This document shows positions 8,546 to 17,273 of a stretch of 64,000 nt of DNA, one piece after another. A model generated the notes under the pieces. The model saw only the letters and a list, made by a program, of their open reading frames with translations, was not told the origin of the DNA and did no database searches. Both the position numbers and the translations under genes were made by a program. The stretch comes from Nocardioides perillae (lineage in GTDB: Bacteria; Actinomycetota; Actinomycetes; Propionibacteriales; Nocardioidaceae), in contig NZ_JACCAC010000001.1 in assembly GCF_013409425.1 (NCBI RefSeq), forward strand, positions 1,364,001 to 1,428,000. The letters run 5' to 3'. Each line of letters opens with the position of its first letter. Positions within the stretch are counted from its first letter, which is position 1.

Positions 8546-11500
8546 GTGCGCCCCGTCCCCGCACCGCACCAGGTCGCGTCGTCCCTCGAGGACGACCTGC
8601 TGTCCTACATCGACACCGCCTACTGGCTTCGGGACCCCGAGGTGATGACAGAGCGGAGAGCCGTCCTCACGGCGCCGGGCACGCTCTTCCAGGAGCCCCT
8701 GCTCGAGCCCGTGCTTCCATATCCGGGGACGGTCGACGCAAGGACCACCTGTGTCCGAGCGGGGTTGTCGGAGTCCGAAGCCGACGTGCTGCTCCGCAGC
8801 GTCTTCGGCGAGACCGCTGCTGTCGGGATGAAGCTCCGCCAGCACCAGGCCGACACGATGCTGTGCTCCCTGTCAGAGGGCGAGGGCGCACGCCACCCCG
8901 TGGTGACGTCCGGCACCGGCTCGGGGAAGACGGAGTCCTTCCTGCTGCCGGTGCTCGCTAGGTTGCTGGTCGAGGCTCGCGGGTGGTCCGCCGACGAAGA
9001 GCTCCGCCCATGGTGGGACTCCCAGCCGCTCAAGTGGCGTCCCACGCGCTCGGGCGGACGTCCTGCGGCGGTGCGGGCCATCGTCCTCTACCCGATGAAC
9101 GCCCTGGTCGAGGACCAGGTCGCACGTCTTCGGCGCACGCTGCGGCGGCTGGAGCGTCTGGGCGGGCCGCGACTCTGGTTCGGCCGCTACACCGGGGCGA
9201 CGGTTGGACGCTCCGGCATGCCGAGCGGCGGTCGGCACAGGGACCTCGTGAAGGTCGCGGGTGAACTTCGGGCCATGTGCCAGGAGATGGACGACTTGGC
9301 CACGGCTGGCGACGACCTGACGTCACAGCTGACAGATCCACGCGCGGTCGAGATGGTGACGCGCTGGGACATGGTGGCGGCCCCCCCGGACGTCCTGGTG
9401 ACGAACTACTCGATGTTGAACGTCATGCTCATGCGACAGGTCGAGCAGCCGATCTTCGAAGGCACTCGTGCTTGGCTCGCGGCTGACGGCGACCGAGTCG
9501 TCACCTTGGTCGTCGACGAGCTCCACCTGTACCGGGGCACTCAGGGCGCTGAGGTCGCCATGATCGTCCGGAACCTGTGCGACCGCCTGGGACTGGCGCC
9601 GGACAGCCCGCAGCTCCGCATCATCGCTACAAGCGCGTCCTTGGACGACGACCGTGGTGACTACCTGCAGTCGTTCTTCGGGACGCCAGCGGAGCGCTTC
9701 ATGACGGTCCCCGGCCAGCAGGCCGAGCTCGGGGTCCACCGCCGGCTGGACCCCGTTCAGGTGCGACGAGATCTCGACAGCGGCGACATCGGCGGCCTGG
9801 ACCGTGACATCGCAGCGGCGTGCTTCGACGGGACGCCTGGCGCGCCGCTTCGCGCGACCGCCCTCTCGACGGTGGCGGACCGGCTGTTCGGCAACCGCGA
9901 CCACGACGCCCTGCTCGCGGAGGTGCTCGCTCGTCTCGGTGACCAGCCCGCGGAGGGACAGATCCCCTTCAGGACCCACCTCCTCCTGCGATCGATGCGA
10001 GGGATGTGGGCGTGCTGTGATCCGTCGTGCACAGAGGTCGAGCCCGCGGCCTCAAGGGCAGTCGGCAAGTTGTACGCCCGCCCGCGGCACTTCTGCCGGT
10101 GCGGCGGACGTGTCCTCGAGCTGTTGTACTGCGACCACTGCGGTGACCTCGGACTCGGCGGCTACCTCATCTCAGGCGGGGAGGACGGCTGCTTCCTCGC
10201 GGCGACTCCGGCGGACGTCACCCCCGACGCTGAGAAGGTCGTGTTCCGGCGGCCTGCCAGCTCCTACGTCTGGTACCGACCAGGTCTCCCCAACCACCTG
10301 CCGACCTGGGAGCACCCCAGCCCCGGTGACACCAAGATCAGGTTGACCTTCCTCCCGACCGAGCTGCACCCGCGGCTCGGCTACCTCGACCACACTTCTC
10401 GCACGGACGCCACCGGCGTGACTTTGTCGTGGAGCGGCGGTCCTCCTGGCTGGGCACCGCCTGCGCTACCTTCGAGGTGCCCCTCCTGCGGCCACGCGGA
10501 CGTGCAGCAGCGGTTCCGGCAAGGCGTCGTGCGGTCGCCGGTCCGTGCCCACACGCAAGGCACCGACCAAGCCGTCCAGCTGCTCGTGTCGAGCGTGGTG
10601 CGGGCAGTCTCCACGTCCGAGCGCCCGGAGAAGACGATCGTCTTCACCGACAGTCGTGAGGATGCCGCCGCCACGGCGATGGGGCTGGCCGAGAACGGCT
10701 TCGCCGACCTCGTGAGACAGCTCGTCGGTCGCAGCCTGGAGAAGGAGGACGACGTCGTCCGCGTGCTGCGCGACGGGGCGGTCGGCGGCAGGCTCGCTCC
10801 GGGTGAGATGGCACGTTACGACCAGCTCCGCCAGCAGCACCCCGAGGTCAGTCTCGCCTACGCGGCGATGGCCATGGGGTTGGCGCAACCGGTGCACCTC
10901 GAGCAGGTCGCGGCTTTCGAGGCGAGCCGGGGGAGGGGGCGCGCCACGGCGTGGCCAGACCTCGTGGACCAGCTGATGGTCGAGCTGGTCGCACTGGGGG
11001 TGCCGCCGGGGGGTCAGCGAGCGATGCTGCTGCAGCTCGAGGACGGGTCACCGTGGCACCGGGTCTTCGAACCGCCCGCGCCAGGAGATTGGGATCCTCT
11101 CCCTCACGGGCCAGCGCGCCAGAAGTACCACGAGCTCTATCGACGCTACCTGGTGATGGCGCTCGGTGACGCACTCCTCGGCGGTCGCGGACGTGACCTC
11201 GAGATGACGTTGGTCGGCCACCTGTCGCTCCGAGGCGCTGCCGAGCGGATCCCACCGGACCTCGGGGAGGTGCTCCCGACGGCGCTCAGGCTGATGGGAG
11301 CGAGCAACCGGTGGTCGCCGGGTCACCAGCCGGCGAAGACCGTTCTCCCCCGGCGCGTCAAGGACTACCTCCTACGGGTCTGCGCCTCGCGAGGGCTGCC
11401 GGCCGAGGAACTGGAATCGTTGGTGGTCGAAGCACTGGGGCTGGTGACCGAGGAACGGAACTTGGCGCTAGGTCGTCTCGACCTGCCGCTCGAGGTCCAA

Positions 11501-13744
11501 GCCCCGGGTGAGCAGGTGTGGATCTGCCAGTCGTGCGCCGCCCGTCACCTCCACCCCTCAGCAGGTGTCTGCATGCGGGAGAGATGTACCGGCGCGCTCG
11601 TGGCACAGCCGTTGGCGCCTCTGGCCGCAGACGACTACTACGTAAGGCTGGGTCGACTCACGCCTGCCCGGATGGCTGTGGCTGAGCTGACGGGCCAGAC
11701 GAGCCCTCCATCGTTGGCTCGTGCGAGGCAACGCCGGTTCCGGGGAGCGCTGCTGCCGCGTCCGCAGGAGAACGAGCGCAGCTCTCCGCTCGACGTGCTG
11801 AGTGTGACGACGACGATGGAAGTAGGTGTCGACATCGGGTCGCTCAGCTCGACGGTGATGGGAAACATGCCTCCGCAGCGGTTCAACTACCAGCAGAGAG
11901 TGGGGCGCGCGGGTCGCGCGGGTCAGCCGTTCTCGTACGCAGCGACGCTGTGCCGAGACCGTTCGCACGACGACTACTACTTCAACGAGTCGATGAGGAT
12001 CACCGGAGAGGCGCCACCCCAGCCTTTCCTGGACACACAGCGTGTGGCGATCCTGCGACGCGTCGCCGCGGCCGAGGTGCTCCGTCAAGCGATGTTGTCA
12101 TTACCTGAACCGCCTGCTCCGGGTCGGAGCGTGCACGGCTCCTTCGGGCGCGCCGCAGACTGGGGCGCGCGCAGACAGGGAGTGGCCAACTTTCTCGCGA
12201 CGTCCCCAGCGGTGGAGCGTGTTGTTCGTCGACTCGCCGCCCACACCGGAGTCAGTGACGTGGAGGTCGACGACCTGGTGTGCTGGTTGCGCCAGCGGCT
12301 GGCCGACCGCATCGACGCTGTCGTCACGGACCCGCTTTTCACCCAGTGGGAGCTGTCGGAGCGGCTGGCCAACGCCGGTGTCCTGCCGATGTTCGGCTTC
12401 CCGACGCGAGTGCGCACCCTGTGGTACCCCGCGGGCGGAGGCAAGGTGGAGGAGGTGTCGGACCGGCCGCTAGGGCAAGCCGTGTCCTTGTTCTCATCAG
12501 GCTCCCTCGTGACGAGGGACGGTTGGGTCTACGAGGCCGACGGTTTCGCCGACTACGACCACCGGGGGCGGTCACGAAACCCGCTCGAGGCACGCGTCGA
12601 GATCAGGCGGTGCACGGTGTGCAGCTTCGCGGACTCCGACACCGGGACGGCGACGAGACCGGGGTGCCCAGTCTGCGGTGGGCAGGTGCGGGCGTCGACG
12701 ATGTTCCAGCCAGGTGGGTTCCGGGCCGGCGGCCGCAGCGACAGACGGGGCGAGGACCTCGAGTCGACGAGTGCCAGCAGGCCGGTCCTCGGTTGGGTCG
12801 AGACGTCGAAGGACGCGCTCCGGGCAGGAGCCATGGACTTGTGGGTCGTCGACCAGGGCAAGCTCCTGACGGTGAACGACAACGCCACTCGATTGTTCGC
12901 GACAAAGCGCGAGGCGGACGGCAGCTATGTGGTGGTCGAGGACGGCGGCGGGGGGCCCAGAGGTGCCATCGGTGAGGTCAGGGTGACCGACGCCCTGCTG
13001 ATCCTGCCCAGGGACGTCTCGCTGCCCGGAGGCGTCGTCCCCACGCTTCGTCACGAGTGCCGGAACGGCGGCCCCGCACTGCACTCCTTCGCGGAGGCCC
13101 TTCGGCGCGGTGCGCAGGCCGAGCTCGACATCGAGCCCAATGAGATCACGGTCGGTCTGCAAGGCAGGCGAGTCCACGATGTCGTGACGGCCAATCTCTA
13201 TGTCGCGGACACGTTGGAGAACGGCGCTGGGTACGCCTCTGAGCTTGGTGTCCCTGACCGTCTGCTCACCGTGGTCCGCAGGATCGCCGACGGTCTGGGC
13301 CAGACATGGACGAGCGACGCCCACACGTCGTGTGACTCTGCCTGCCCCGACTGCCTCCGCGCTTACGACAACAGGCACATGCATCCGGTGCTCGATTGGC
13401 GGCTCGCTCTCGACGTCGCCGATCTCGCGCTAGGCCGTGAGCTCGACGAAGCACGGTGGCTCGGGCTGGCGCCCGAGGTCGTCGATCGCTTCATCACCGC
13501 CTTCGGTGGAGTGCTCGGCGGGGTAGCACCTGGGGAGGTCAACGGGTTGTCCTACGTACGCCACGGCAAACGCGCAGTCGTGCTCACCCATCCGATGTGG
13601 CGTTCCGACAGCCCACAGCACGTCCCGCGGTTGCAGGAGGTCGTCTCTGCACTTCGCAGCGAGAGCGCGTCGGCAGTCGCGACCCACGACGTGCGTTCGG
13701 CGCGCTCTTACCCTGAAGGCCTTTACCGACTGCTGCTCGATTGA
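8546..13744 (+). CDS. DruE-like giant DEAH-family helicase with DUF1998 C-terminus
   Basis: 1732 aa, GTG start with GAGGAG 8 bases upstream. Motifs in order: Walker [11 protein letters not shown] (about 121-130), motif [12 protein letters not shown] (DELH 324-327), motif III TSAS, a large insert with Cys-rich zinc ribbons (about 490-560, CDPSC...CRCGGR...YCDHCGD), FTDSREDA (helicase domain 2), [14 protein letters not shown], motif [13 protein letters not shown] (about 1115), another zinc ribbon CTVC...CPVCGG (about 1352), and the DUF1998 Cys signature [16 protein letters not shown] (about 1595). This layout and length match DruE of Druantia defence. Related DUF1998 helicases occur in DISARM and other systems, but no DrmB, DrmC or methylase is adjacent. 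It probably translocates on DNA with the upstream partner. Confidence 0.82.
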   Translation: MRPVPAPHQVASSLEDDLLSYIDTAYWLRDPEVMTERRAVLTAPGTLFQEPLLEPVLPYPGTVDARTTCVRAGLSESEADVLLRSVFGETAAVGMKLRQHQADTMLCSLSEGEGARHPVVTSGTGSGKTESFLLPVLARLLVEARGWSADEELRPWWDSQPLKWRPTRSGGRPAAVRAIVLYPMNALVEDQVARLRRTLRRLERLGGPRLWFGRYTGATVGRSGMPSGGRHRDLVKVAGELRAMCQEMDDLATAGDDLTSQLTDPRAVEMVTRWDMVAAPPDVLVTNYSMLNVMLMRQVEQPIFEGTRAWLAADGDRVVTLVVDELHLYRGTQGAEVAMIVRNLCDRLGLAPDSPQLRIIATSASLDDDRGDYLQSFFGTPAERFMTVPGQQAELGVHRRLDPVQVRRDLDSGDIGGLDRDIAAACFDGTPGAPLRATALSTVADRLFGNRDHDALLAEVLARLGDQPAEGQIPFRTHLLLRSMRGMWACCDPSCTEVEPAASRAVGKLYARPRHFCRCGGRVLELLYCDHCGDLGLGGYLISGGEDGCFLAATPADVTPDAEKVVFRRPASSYVWYRPGLPNHLPTWEHPSPGDTKIRLTFLPTELHPRLGYLDHTSRTDATGVTLSWSGGPPGWAPPALPSRCPSCGHADVQQRFRQGVVRSPVRAHTQGTDQAVQLLVSSVVRAVSTSERPEKTIVFTDSREDAAATAMGLAENGFADLVRQLVGRSLEKEDDVVRVLRDGAVGGRLAPGEMARYDQLRQQHPEVSLAYAAMAMGLAQPVHLEQVAAFEASRGRGRATAWPDLVDQLMVELVALGVPPGGQRAMLLQLEDGSPWHRVFEPPAPGDWDPLPHGPARQKYHELYRRYLVMALGDALLGGRGRDLEMTLVGHLSLRGAAERIPPDLGEVLPTALRLMGASNRWSPGHQPAKTVLPRRVKDYLLRVCASRGLPAEELESLVVEALGLVTEERNLALGRLDLPLEVQAPGEQVWICQSCAARHLHPSAGVCMRERCTGALVAQPLAPLAADDYYVRLGRLTPARMAVAELTGQTSPPSLARARQRRFRGALLPRPQENERSSPLDVLSVTTTMEVGVDIGSLSSTVMGNMPPQRFNYQQRVGRAGRAGQPFSYAATLCRDRSHDDYYFNESMRITGEAPPQPFLDTQRVAILRRVAAAEVLRQAMLSLPEPPAPGRSVHGSFGRAADWGARRQGVANFLATSPAVERVVRRLAAHTGVSDVEVDDLVCWLRQRLADRIDAVVTDPLFTQWELSERLANAGVLPMFGFPTRVRTLWYPAGGGKVEEVSDRPLGQAVSLFSSGSLVTRDGWVYEADGFADYDHRGRSRNPLEARVEIRRCTVCSFADSDTGTATRPGCPVCGGQVRASTMFQPGGFRAGGRSDRRGEDLESTSASRPVLGWVETSKDALRAGAMDLWVVDQGKLLTVNDNATRLFATKREADGSYVVVEDGGGGPRGAIGEVRVTDALLILPRDVSLPGGVVPTLRHECRNGGPALHSFAEALRRGAQAELDIEPNEITVGLQGRRVHDVVTANLYVADTLENGAGYASELGVPDRLLTVVRRIADGLGQTWTSDAHTSCDSACPDCLRAYDNRHMHPVLDWRLALDVADLALGRELDEARWLGLAPEVVDRFITAFGGVLGGVAPGEVNGLSYVRHGKRAVVLTHPMWRSDSPQHVPRLQEVVSALRSESASAVATHDVRSARSYPEGLYRLLLD

Positions 13745-13753
13745 TCAACTTTT

Positions 13754-13760
13754 GGGAAGG
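13754..13760 (+). promoter_or_regulatory. Ribosome binding site deciding a TTG start
   Basis: GGGAAGG lies 7 bases before the TTG at 13768. An earlier in-frame TTG at 13741 overlaps the helicase stop but has no ribosome site at the right distance. The 13768 start is therefore preferred. Confidence 0.6.
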
Positions 13761-13767
13761 CATCGTC

Positions 13768-14409
13768 TTGCGCAACCGATTGGTCACCCTGCTCGACCTG
13801 GGCCTCGACGAAAGTTTCAATGCGGCAATGGCATTCGTGCAGGGGGTGCTGAGCAACGTCAATGCTGGCTACACGGTTCCGCACCTCGATGTGGACTTCG
13901 TCCGGTCGAGGGACCCGCTGACGATCCAGGGAGCCATCTCGTCGAGGTGCGACGTGCTGCACGTGATGGCGCACGGTGACCACTCTGCGAGCCCGTCTTT
14001 CGTGTCGTCCGACGGCGCGACCGAGGTGGACCTCGGAGTCCTGGCTGAGGGCCTTGCGCGAGGCCTCGACGGGATTGCGGGCGGTGCGGTGGTCATTGCC
14101 GACGGCTGCAAGACCGGTATCGGCATCTGGCAACGAGCGATCCGGGACTGTCTCGAAGGCGAGATCACCTACATCGGGACCACCGCCAACATCGGATGGC
14201 ACGAGTCAACGGTCTTCTGCTCGGCCTTCTACGGGTCGCTGCTTCGGGACCGAGGCCGCGGAAGGTCGGCTGCCCAGCAAGGTATGGACGCAGCAGAACG
14301 CGCCGCCAAGGCATACGAGGTGCTGACCGACAGGAAGTGCCCGTTCAGGGTGTCGACCCTGACTCCGAGCAGTCGTGCCAAGAGGGCGATACGCGGTGCG
14401 AACGGGTGA
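13768..14409 (+). CDS. Caspase/CHAT-like cysteine protease, third gene of the Druantia-like operon
   Basis: 213 aa. It carries the pattern of the caspase-CHAT fold: a hydrophobic strand ending in DVLHVMAHGDH (catalytic His69) and, 45 residues later, AVVIADGCKTG (catalytic Cys114). Then comes an EITYIGTTANIGW strand and a helical FCSAFYGSLLRDRG segment, as in CHAT domains where an FY-x3-L helix follows the active site. At about 210 aa it is a bare protease domain without sensor repeats. It starts 23 bases after the helicase stop on the same strand, so co-transcription is likely. Base composition is visibly less GC-rich than its neighbours (for example the first 120 bases), suggesting separate acquisition. 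Caspase-like proteases act as abortive-infection effectors in several defence systems; that role here is inference. Confidence 0.72.
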   Translation: MRNRLVTLLDLGLDESFNAAMAFVQGVLSNVNAGYTVPHLDVDFVRSRDPLTIQGAISSRCDVLHVMAHGDHSASPSFVSSDGATEVDLGVLAEGLARGLDGIAGGAVVIADGCKTGIGIWQRAIRDCLEGEITYIGTTANIGWHESTVFCSAFYGSLLRDRGRGRSAAQQGMDAAERAAKAYEVLTDRKCPFRVSTLTPSSRAKRAIRGANG

Positions 14410-14572
14410 CAGGGTGGTTGGAGGCAGCCAGACGGCTGACCGTTGATCTGGGGCTCGATGCCGACGACGCCTGGGGCCGATGCGCGACGCGCTGAAGGGC
14501 GCTGGCTATCCGCGGCCCAGGGCTCCGTGCCGGCCCCGGGCCGTCGCAATTGATCCTTCGCCACGGGTAGAC

Positions 14573-14597
14573 CCCCACTCTGCCGCAGGCAGAGGGG
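14573..14597. terminator. Hairpin between convergent genes
   Basis: CTCTGCC and GGCAGAG pair around a GCA loop, extended by CCCC/GGGG with a one-base bulge. It lies just past the end of the minus-strand NrtR gene and 164 bases after the protease gene. It lacks a T-tract, as is usual in high-GC actinobacteria. The rest of 14410-14572 shows no gene. Confidence 0.5.
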
Positions 14598-14600
14598 ACG

Positions 14601-15338
14601 TCAGTGAGGGCTTGTCGCCCGCGGCAGCGGGAACGGCCCCGACCCCTGCACCCGCCGCGGCGGCCTGAACACCTGAGCCGGGCGCCCGACCGACTCCTGC
14701 GACAGCACCTCGTTGCCCGACTTGTCGACGACGGGCTCGAGGAACTCCCGCATGCGACGGTTGAAGGTGTCGCGCTTGAGCGGTTCGCCCAGCACCGCCT
14801 CGTGGGCGTGCCGCAAGCGGCTCAGCGTGAACGGCGCGCGCAGCAGCCCGTCAGGGTCTGGCAGCCGCTCGTAGCGGCGCCGCATCCGGCGCAACCCGGT
14901 GGTCACCATGTCGTCGTGGTCGTAGGCCAGCGGCGTCCGGGTGACCCGCCGGCCTCGCGAGGCGTCGCCGCGCACCTGCACGGTCTGCGCCTCGGGCGTG
15001 AGCCGGGCCAGGTCGTGCTCGGTGATCGCGGCGGACCACGCCAGCGACACCACCCATCCGCGCGGATCGCGCGACGGGTCGTCGTACACGCCGAGCATGC
15101 GGAGGTCGAGTCGCCGGGGGCGGTGGCCGAGCTTGACCTCGAGGACGTCGCCGACGGTCTCGGTGACCCGCTGGCACTCACGCACGAAACGACCCGGCAG
15201 GGCTAGGGGGTCGGGCCCGGCGTCGAGGGCGACCACGCCCAGTGCGTGGCGCCCTCCCTCGGGATCCGGCACCAGCGTGAAGAGCGCCAGGTCGACGGCG
15301 AGGTTGGGTCGGGGGTAGTCGTCGAGGGGGCGGCTCAC
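14601..15338 (-). CDS. NrtR-type Nudix transcriptional regulator
   Basis: 245 aa. The N-terminal two thirds is a Nudix-like domain (NLAVDLALFTL strand, LALPGRFVRECQRVTETVGDVL in place of the Nudix box). It lacks the REx2EExGU catalytic residues, so it is expected to bind ADP-ribose or NAD-like ligands rather than hydrolyse them. The C-terminal third is a winged helix (FTLSRLRHAHEAVLGEPL, then FNRRMREFLEPV). This is the architecture of NrtR repressors of NAD metabolism. The GTG at 15338 is chosen because AAGGTGA sits 5 bases before it; upstream TTG or GTG starts have no ribosome site. It is divergent from an ARPP-1 gene, and a perfect inverted repeat lies between them, so autoregulation and control of the NAD/ADP-ribose cluster is likely. 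Confidence 0.8.
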   Translation of the reverse strand: MSRPLDDYPRPNLAVDLALFTLVPDPEGGRHALGVVALDAGPDPLALPGRFVRECQRVTETVGDVLEVKLGHRPRRLDLRMLGVYDDPSRDPRGWVVSLAWSAAITEHDLARLTPEAQTVQVRGDASRGRRVTRTPLAYDHDDMVTTGLRRMRRRYERLPDPDGLLRAPFTLSRLRHAHEAVLGEPLKRDTFNRRMREFLEPVVDKSGNEVLSQESVGRPAQVFRPPRRVQGSGPFPLPRATSPH

Positions 15339-15369
15339 GCCGGTCACCTTAGCGAGCATCTGCGGGAAG

Positions 15370-15426
15370 TTTGCGCAGACCTGCGCCAATGTCTGCTACA
15401 GTCCTTTTTGTGAGGATCTGCGCAAA
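15370..15426. promoter_or_regulatory. Candidate NrtR operator: 10-bp inverted repeat in a divergent promoter
   Basis: TTTGCGCAGA (15370-15379) and TCTGCGCAAA (15417-15426) are perfect inverted copies 37 bases apart. A degenerate third copy, CCTGCGCCA, lies at 15380-15388. They flank a -10-like TACAGT at 15397. The site sits between the NrtR-type regulator and the ARPP-1 gene, the usual place for an autoregulatory operator. Binding by NrtR is inferred from position. Confidence 0.6.
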
Positions 15427-15450
15427 GCGGATCCGGTGAGGAGGTGGACG

Positions 15451-16299
15451 ATGCTCCACGTAGGACAGGGCACGACGATCGGGGCACTGACCGTGTTCCC
15501 GGTGTGGAACGGCCGGGCGGGCGTCCGGCACTACGTCACGGACGCGGCGGCGCTCGAGGTCGCCGAGGTCGAGGGCGGCGCGGTGCCGCAGCTCGGCGCC
15601 GTCAACCGGGGCAGCAAGGACGTGCTGGTGCTCGACGGCCAGCTCTTCGAGGGCGGGTGGCAGCACCGGATGGCGGCGCGCTCCGCCGTCGTCGGGGCCG
15701 GCGAGCGCGGCACCGTCGACGTCGTGTGCGTCGAGCAGGGACGCTGGGGTGGGGCGCGCGAGCAGGTGACGCGCGGCCGCCGCGCCTCGACCTACGTCCG
15801 TGGCGGTCTCGACGCCCGCGGCGCGGACGACGCGCAGTCCGAGGTGTGGCGCCGGGTCGGCCGCGACGCCGTCGGCCTACCGACCGGCTCGTTCGTCGAG
15901 CACCTCGACCGCGCCGGCGACCGGCTGCAGCGACGGGTGGCCCGTCTGCGCCCGCTGCCCGGGCAGACCGGCGTGCTCGTCGGCGTCGGTGGGCACCCGC
16001 TGCTGCTCGAGGACTTCGACCACCCGCGCACGCTCGCCGAGCAGTACGACGCGATCCTGCGCGCCGCCGTTCTCGACTGCGCCGGCCGCCCGGCCGAGCC
16101 GACGCCCGGGCGGCGCGCGCGACGGGTGGTCGAGCGGTTGAGCCGGGTGCGCCCGGAGGGGCCGCTCGACGCGGACGGGCGCAGCCGGCTGCTGCGCGCC
16201 CGCACCGACCGGCTCGACGTCGCCGTGCTCGAGCGCGACGGGCGACGCGTGCACCTGCGCGTCGTCTCGCCCCACCACCCGGTGGTCGTCGGTGCCTGA
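15451..16299 (+). CDS. ARPP-1 domain protein (NAD/ADP-ribose associated)
   Basis: 282 aa, ATG start with GGAGGTG 4-5 bases upstream. It shows the marks of the ARPP-1 family (ARG- and Rhodanese-Phosphatase-associated): an N-terminal PVWNG...Y.T strand, then the signature VLVLDGQLFEGGWQHR, where a strand and turn precede a conserved His-Arg. The family is known mainly by gene association with ADP-ribosylglycohydrolases and Cys phosphatases; its reaction is not established as far as I know. Both partner types are encoded about 2 kb downstream, here fused in one protein. A soluble cytosolic protein with no signal peptide. It overlaps the next gene by 8 bases. Confidence 0.72.
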   Translation: MLHVGQGTTIGALTVFPVWNGRAGVRHYVTDAAALEVAEVEGGAVPQLGAVNRGSKDVLVLDGQLFEGGWQHRMAARSAVVGAGERGTVDVVCVEQGRWGGAREQVTRGRRASTYVRGGLDARGADDAQSEVWRRVGRDAVGLPTGSFVEHLDRAGDRLQRRVARLRPLPGQTGVLVGVGGHPLLLEDFDHPRTLAEQYDAILRAAVLDCAGRPAEPTPGRRARRVVERLSRVRPEGPLDADGRSRLLRARTDRLDVAVLERDGRRVHLRVVSPHHPVVVGA

Positions 16300-16564
16300 G
16301 AGCGCGGTGGGCCGTGTCGTGGCCCTCGTCGCTTCGGGCAGGGTCGACGCGGCGGAGGTCGTGCCGGCGCTGCGAGCGGCGCTGGGAGCCGGCGGAGTCG
16401 CAGACGACAGCCTCGACGCCACGCTCCGCAGGCTGGCCGGCGTCGAGGACGACCGCGACGGCGGCGGCACCTGGACCGAGGTCGAGGCGGCGCGGGTCAC
16501 CGGGCGCCTCACCGAGGAGCAGTACGCCGTGCTGCGCGCCGGCGTGCTCGGCCACGGCCGGTGA
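16292..16564 (+). CDS. Small protein of unknown function, coupled to ARPP-1 gene
   Basis: 90 aa, GTG start overlapping the preceding gene by 8 bases. It is helical and Ala/Val/Glu-rich, with repeated short helices (VGRVVALVASGRVDAAEVV, then VTGRLTEEQYAVLRAG) that resemble a small helix-turn-helix or SHOCT-like adaptor. No catalytic motif. The overlap suggests a partner of the ARPP-1 protein. Confidence 0.6.
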   Translation: MPESAVGRVVALVASGRVDAAEVVPALRAALGAGGVADDSLDATLRRLAGVEDDRDGGGTWTEVEAARVTGRLTEEQYAVLRAGVLGHGR

Positions 16565-16595
16565 CGCTGTCGGCGCGCGACCGTACGGTGGGCCC

Positions 16596-16634
16596 ATGCC
16601 TCGACCACGTCTCTGTCGCCACACACGGCGCTAG
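16596..16634 (+). CDS. Possible leaderless 12-residue leader peptide
   Basis: A TACGGT box (-10 type) is followed after 6 bases by ATG and a 12-codon frame MPRPRLCRHTRR ending in TAG. The geometry matches a leaderless actinobacterial transcript start, and short Arg/Cys/His peptides of this kind can act as translation-coupled attenuators. It lies 54 bases before the next gene. This is weak evidence from geometry only; no downstream attenuator hairpin was confirmed. Confidence 0.3.
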   Translation: MPRPRLCRHTRR

Positions 16635-16688
16635 TCGTCCTCCCGGCCGGGTGGGCGGCGCGCCGACCGGACGACGGAGGCGAACGAG

Positions 16689-17027
16689 GTGGCCCACACC
16701 GACAAGACCGACCCGTTCAGGGTCAAGATCTGGCACGGCGCGCTGGGGCGCGTGGCCGAGCACGACCACACCGACGGCATCTGCGACCTGCCGCGCACGT
16801 TGGCGGACTTCCTCGCCCAGGATCCTCGCCGCACGTCGGCCTGCACGTGGTCCTGGGCTGACGACGGCACGGGGCTCTGCGGTTGCGAGGTCTGCCGCGG
16901 GCAGACGTCGGAGCGCCGCGTGCGTCGTGGCGAGCGCCGCCGGACGCGGATGAGCCTCGGCGAGGAGCGCAAGCGGTGGCGTGCCGCCGGCTCGCTGAGC
17001 GCGACCGCCGCTGTCGGTGGTCCCTGA
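16689..17027 (+). CDS. Small Cys-cluster protein, unknown function
   Basis: 112 aa from GTG. The N-terminal half (TDPFRVKIWHGALGRVAEHDH) looks like a small beta domain. Four Cys are present, of which three form CxCxxC (GLCGCEVCRGQ) near residues 66-71, consistent with metal binding. The C-terminus is Arg-rich and probably binds nucleic acid. It sits between the ARPP-1 pair and the vWA gene on the same strand. It is not a family I can name. Confidence 0.62.
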   Translation: MAHTDKTDPFRVKIWHGALGRVAEHDHTDGICDLPRTLADFLAQDPRRTSACTWSWADDGTGLCGCEVCRGQTSERRVRRGERRRTRMSLGEERKRWRAAGSLSATAAVGGP

Positions 17028-17273
17028 CACGCTGAGGCACGAGGTCGGGTCGCCGCACTCAGCGGCTGCGGCGGCTCGGCCTCGACGGGGACCGCCGCCG
17101 CTCGGGACTGGCCGCCCCACGGCTCGACAGCTGTGGCTCCGCCGCCGCGACGCGGGACGGCGTCGCTTCCACCACGACCGGCATGCCGGTCCCGCTCGGC
17201 GGGTCCGCACGCCGACCAGCACCCACCACCCGTCGCACTCCGCGCCGGGTCCGCACCACAACGGGGGAACACC

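Noticed and set aside
5496-13744. DISARM as an alternative name for the helicase locus
   Set aside because: A DUF1998 end also occurs in DISARM, but no DrmB-, DrmC- or methylase-like gene is present, and one giant helicase with an upstream large partner fits Druantia type III better.
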